Assembly (NCBI GenBank): GCA_963772805.1
Contig: CAVYYU010000008.1
Span: 868,001-932,000 of the forward strand
DNA from: Legionella_A sp963772805
Lineage (GTDB): Bacteria > Pseudomonadota > Gammaproteobacteria > Legionellales > Legionellaceae
Direction: 5' to 3'
DNA: 64,000 bases
The position numbers were made by a program, and so were the translations under genes. Every line of letters begins with the position of its first letter. Position 1 is the first letter of the stretch. Positions 63,432 to 64,000 of the stretch are shown in pieces. The notes beneath the pieces are model-generated. The model ran no database searches, was not told where the DNA came from, and saw only the letters and a program-made list of their open reading frames with translations.

Positions 63432-64000
63432 ATGACTGATTTAAATCTTTACAGAAACATTGGTATCTTCGCCCACGTAGATGCCGGAAAAACAACCACT
63501 ACCGAGCGCATTCTTAAGCTCACAGGTAGAATCCACAAAATCGGTGAAGTTCACGAAGGTGAATCAACAACCGACTTCATGGAACAGGAGGCTGAGCGTG
63601 GCATTACTATCCAGTCAGCAGCGGTAAGCTGTTTCTGGAAAGGTACTCGCTTTAACGTAATTGATACCCCCGGACACGTGGACTTCACCGTAGAAGTGTA
63701 TCGTTCATTAAAGGTACTCGATGGTGGCATAGGCGTTTTCTGTGGTTCTGGGGGGGTTGAGCCTCAATCAGAAACCAACTGGCGCTATGCAAACGATTCA
63801 AAAGTATCTCGTTTGATTTTCGTCAACAAACTTGACCGTATCGGCGCTGACTTCTTGAAAGTGACAGCACAAGTGAAAAAAGTATTGGGTGCTCACCCAC
63901 TAATTATGACCTTGCCAATCGGCATTGAAGATGAGTTCGTCGGTGTGGTCGATTTATTGAGCCGTAAAGCTTACATATGGGACGAAACTGGCCAGCCAGA
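63432..64000 (+). CDS. Elongation factor G paralogue (EF-G2 type), N-terminal part, runs off window
   Basis: 189 codons seen, open to the window end. GTPase motifs: AHVDAGKTTTTE (P-loop, about 13-24), RGITI (switch I, about 57-61), DTPGHVDF (about 78-85) and NKLD (about 136-139). EF-G drives ribosomal translocation. The segment FCGSGGVEPQSETNWRYAND differs from the housekeeping VFDGVAGVEPQSETVW form and resembles the second EF-G of gammaproteobacteria (inference). No rpsL/rpsG/tuf neighbours are seen, which fits a paralogue. Confidence 0.93.
   Translation, partial: MTDLNLYRNIGIFAHVDAGKTTTTERILKLTGRIHKIGEVHEGESTTDFMEQEAERGITIQSAAVSCFWKGTRFNVIDTPGHVDFTVEVYRSLKVLDGGIGVFCGSGGVEPQSETNWRYANDSKVSRLIFVNKLDRIGADFLKVTAQVKKVLGAHPLIMTLPIGIEDEFVGVVDLLSRKAYIWDETGQP

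Overview
The window looks like chromosome of a Legionella-type gammaproteobacterium (order Legionellales). This is an inference from gene content: a bdhA-patD pair, an exported protein of the DUF4949/hemin-binding type, a PAS-LuxR regulator, an AMP/thymidine phosphorylase next to a PRPP synthetase, M13 peptidase and PBP4 genes, and several large effector-like proteins (lipase, leucine-rich repeat, TPR-nucleotidyltransferase, ankyrin/haemagglutinin giant). The DNA is AT-rich and crowded with insertion sequences.

Layout. 1-5.0 kb: 5' end of a thiolase gene (truncated by the window edge), tRNA-Ser and tRNA-Arg, a small DsbB-like membrane protein, an unknown C-terminally anchored protein, a CPA-type antiporter with a TrkA-N domain, and a Gly/Tyr-rich lipoprotein. 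5.0-6.7 kb: a DDE insertion sequence with doubled ends and a decayed relic of its own transposase beside it. 6.9-12.1 kb: MFS transporter, FAH-family hydrolase, AMP/thymidine phosphorylase, converging PRPP synthetase, and a frameshifted GST-like gene. 12.15-15.5 kb: two identical 1,657-bp ISNCY-type elements in tandem, separated and flanked by the same 15-bp direct repeat. 15.6-23.2 kb: small Cys-rich exported protein, a fatty-acid hydroxylase split by an IS3 element, an unknown protein, YchJ, a CvfB-like S1 protein, and an 838-residue TPR/coiled-coil/nucleotidyltransferase fusion. 23.8-30.9 kb: a lipase-like effector candidate split by a second copy of the same IS3 element, a different IS3-family element, and a PAS protein. 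31.3-41.1 kb: PBP4, a frameshifted M13 peptidase, patD-bdhA, an MscS channel, an LRR-like protein and a small exported Cys-rich protein. 41.4-54.7 kb: a diguanylate cyclase cut at codon 19 by a third IS3 copy, then a 3,394-residue giant. 54.9-64 kb: PAS-LuxR regulator, GNAT acetyltransferase, an LRR gene split by one IS3 element that carries a fourth copy of the other IS3 nested inside it, a degenerate-GGDEF/EAL protein, a DUF4949-like exported protein, and the start of an EF-G paralogue.

Two themes stand out. First, recent IS activity: four 1,433-bp IS3 copies, each with a 3-bp target duplication, can be removed on paper; two host genes are rejoined in frame across the deleted copy, a third regains a plausible start with its own ribosome binding site, and the fourth copy sits inside another IS. 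Second, three otherwise unrelated IS types share, between the transposase stop and the element end, a nearly invariant 29-nt stem-loop plus a G/C hairpin followed by GGATATTT. This shared, structured non-coding cassette is the most unexpected signal in the window. The giant gene at 44.5-54.65 kb, with ankyrin, haemagglutinin-repeat and possible OTU-like cysteine protease parts but no visible secretion partner, is the most unusual protein.
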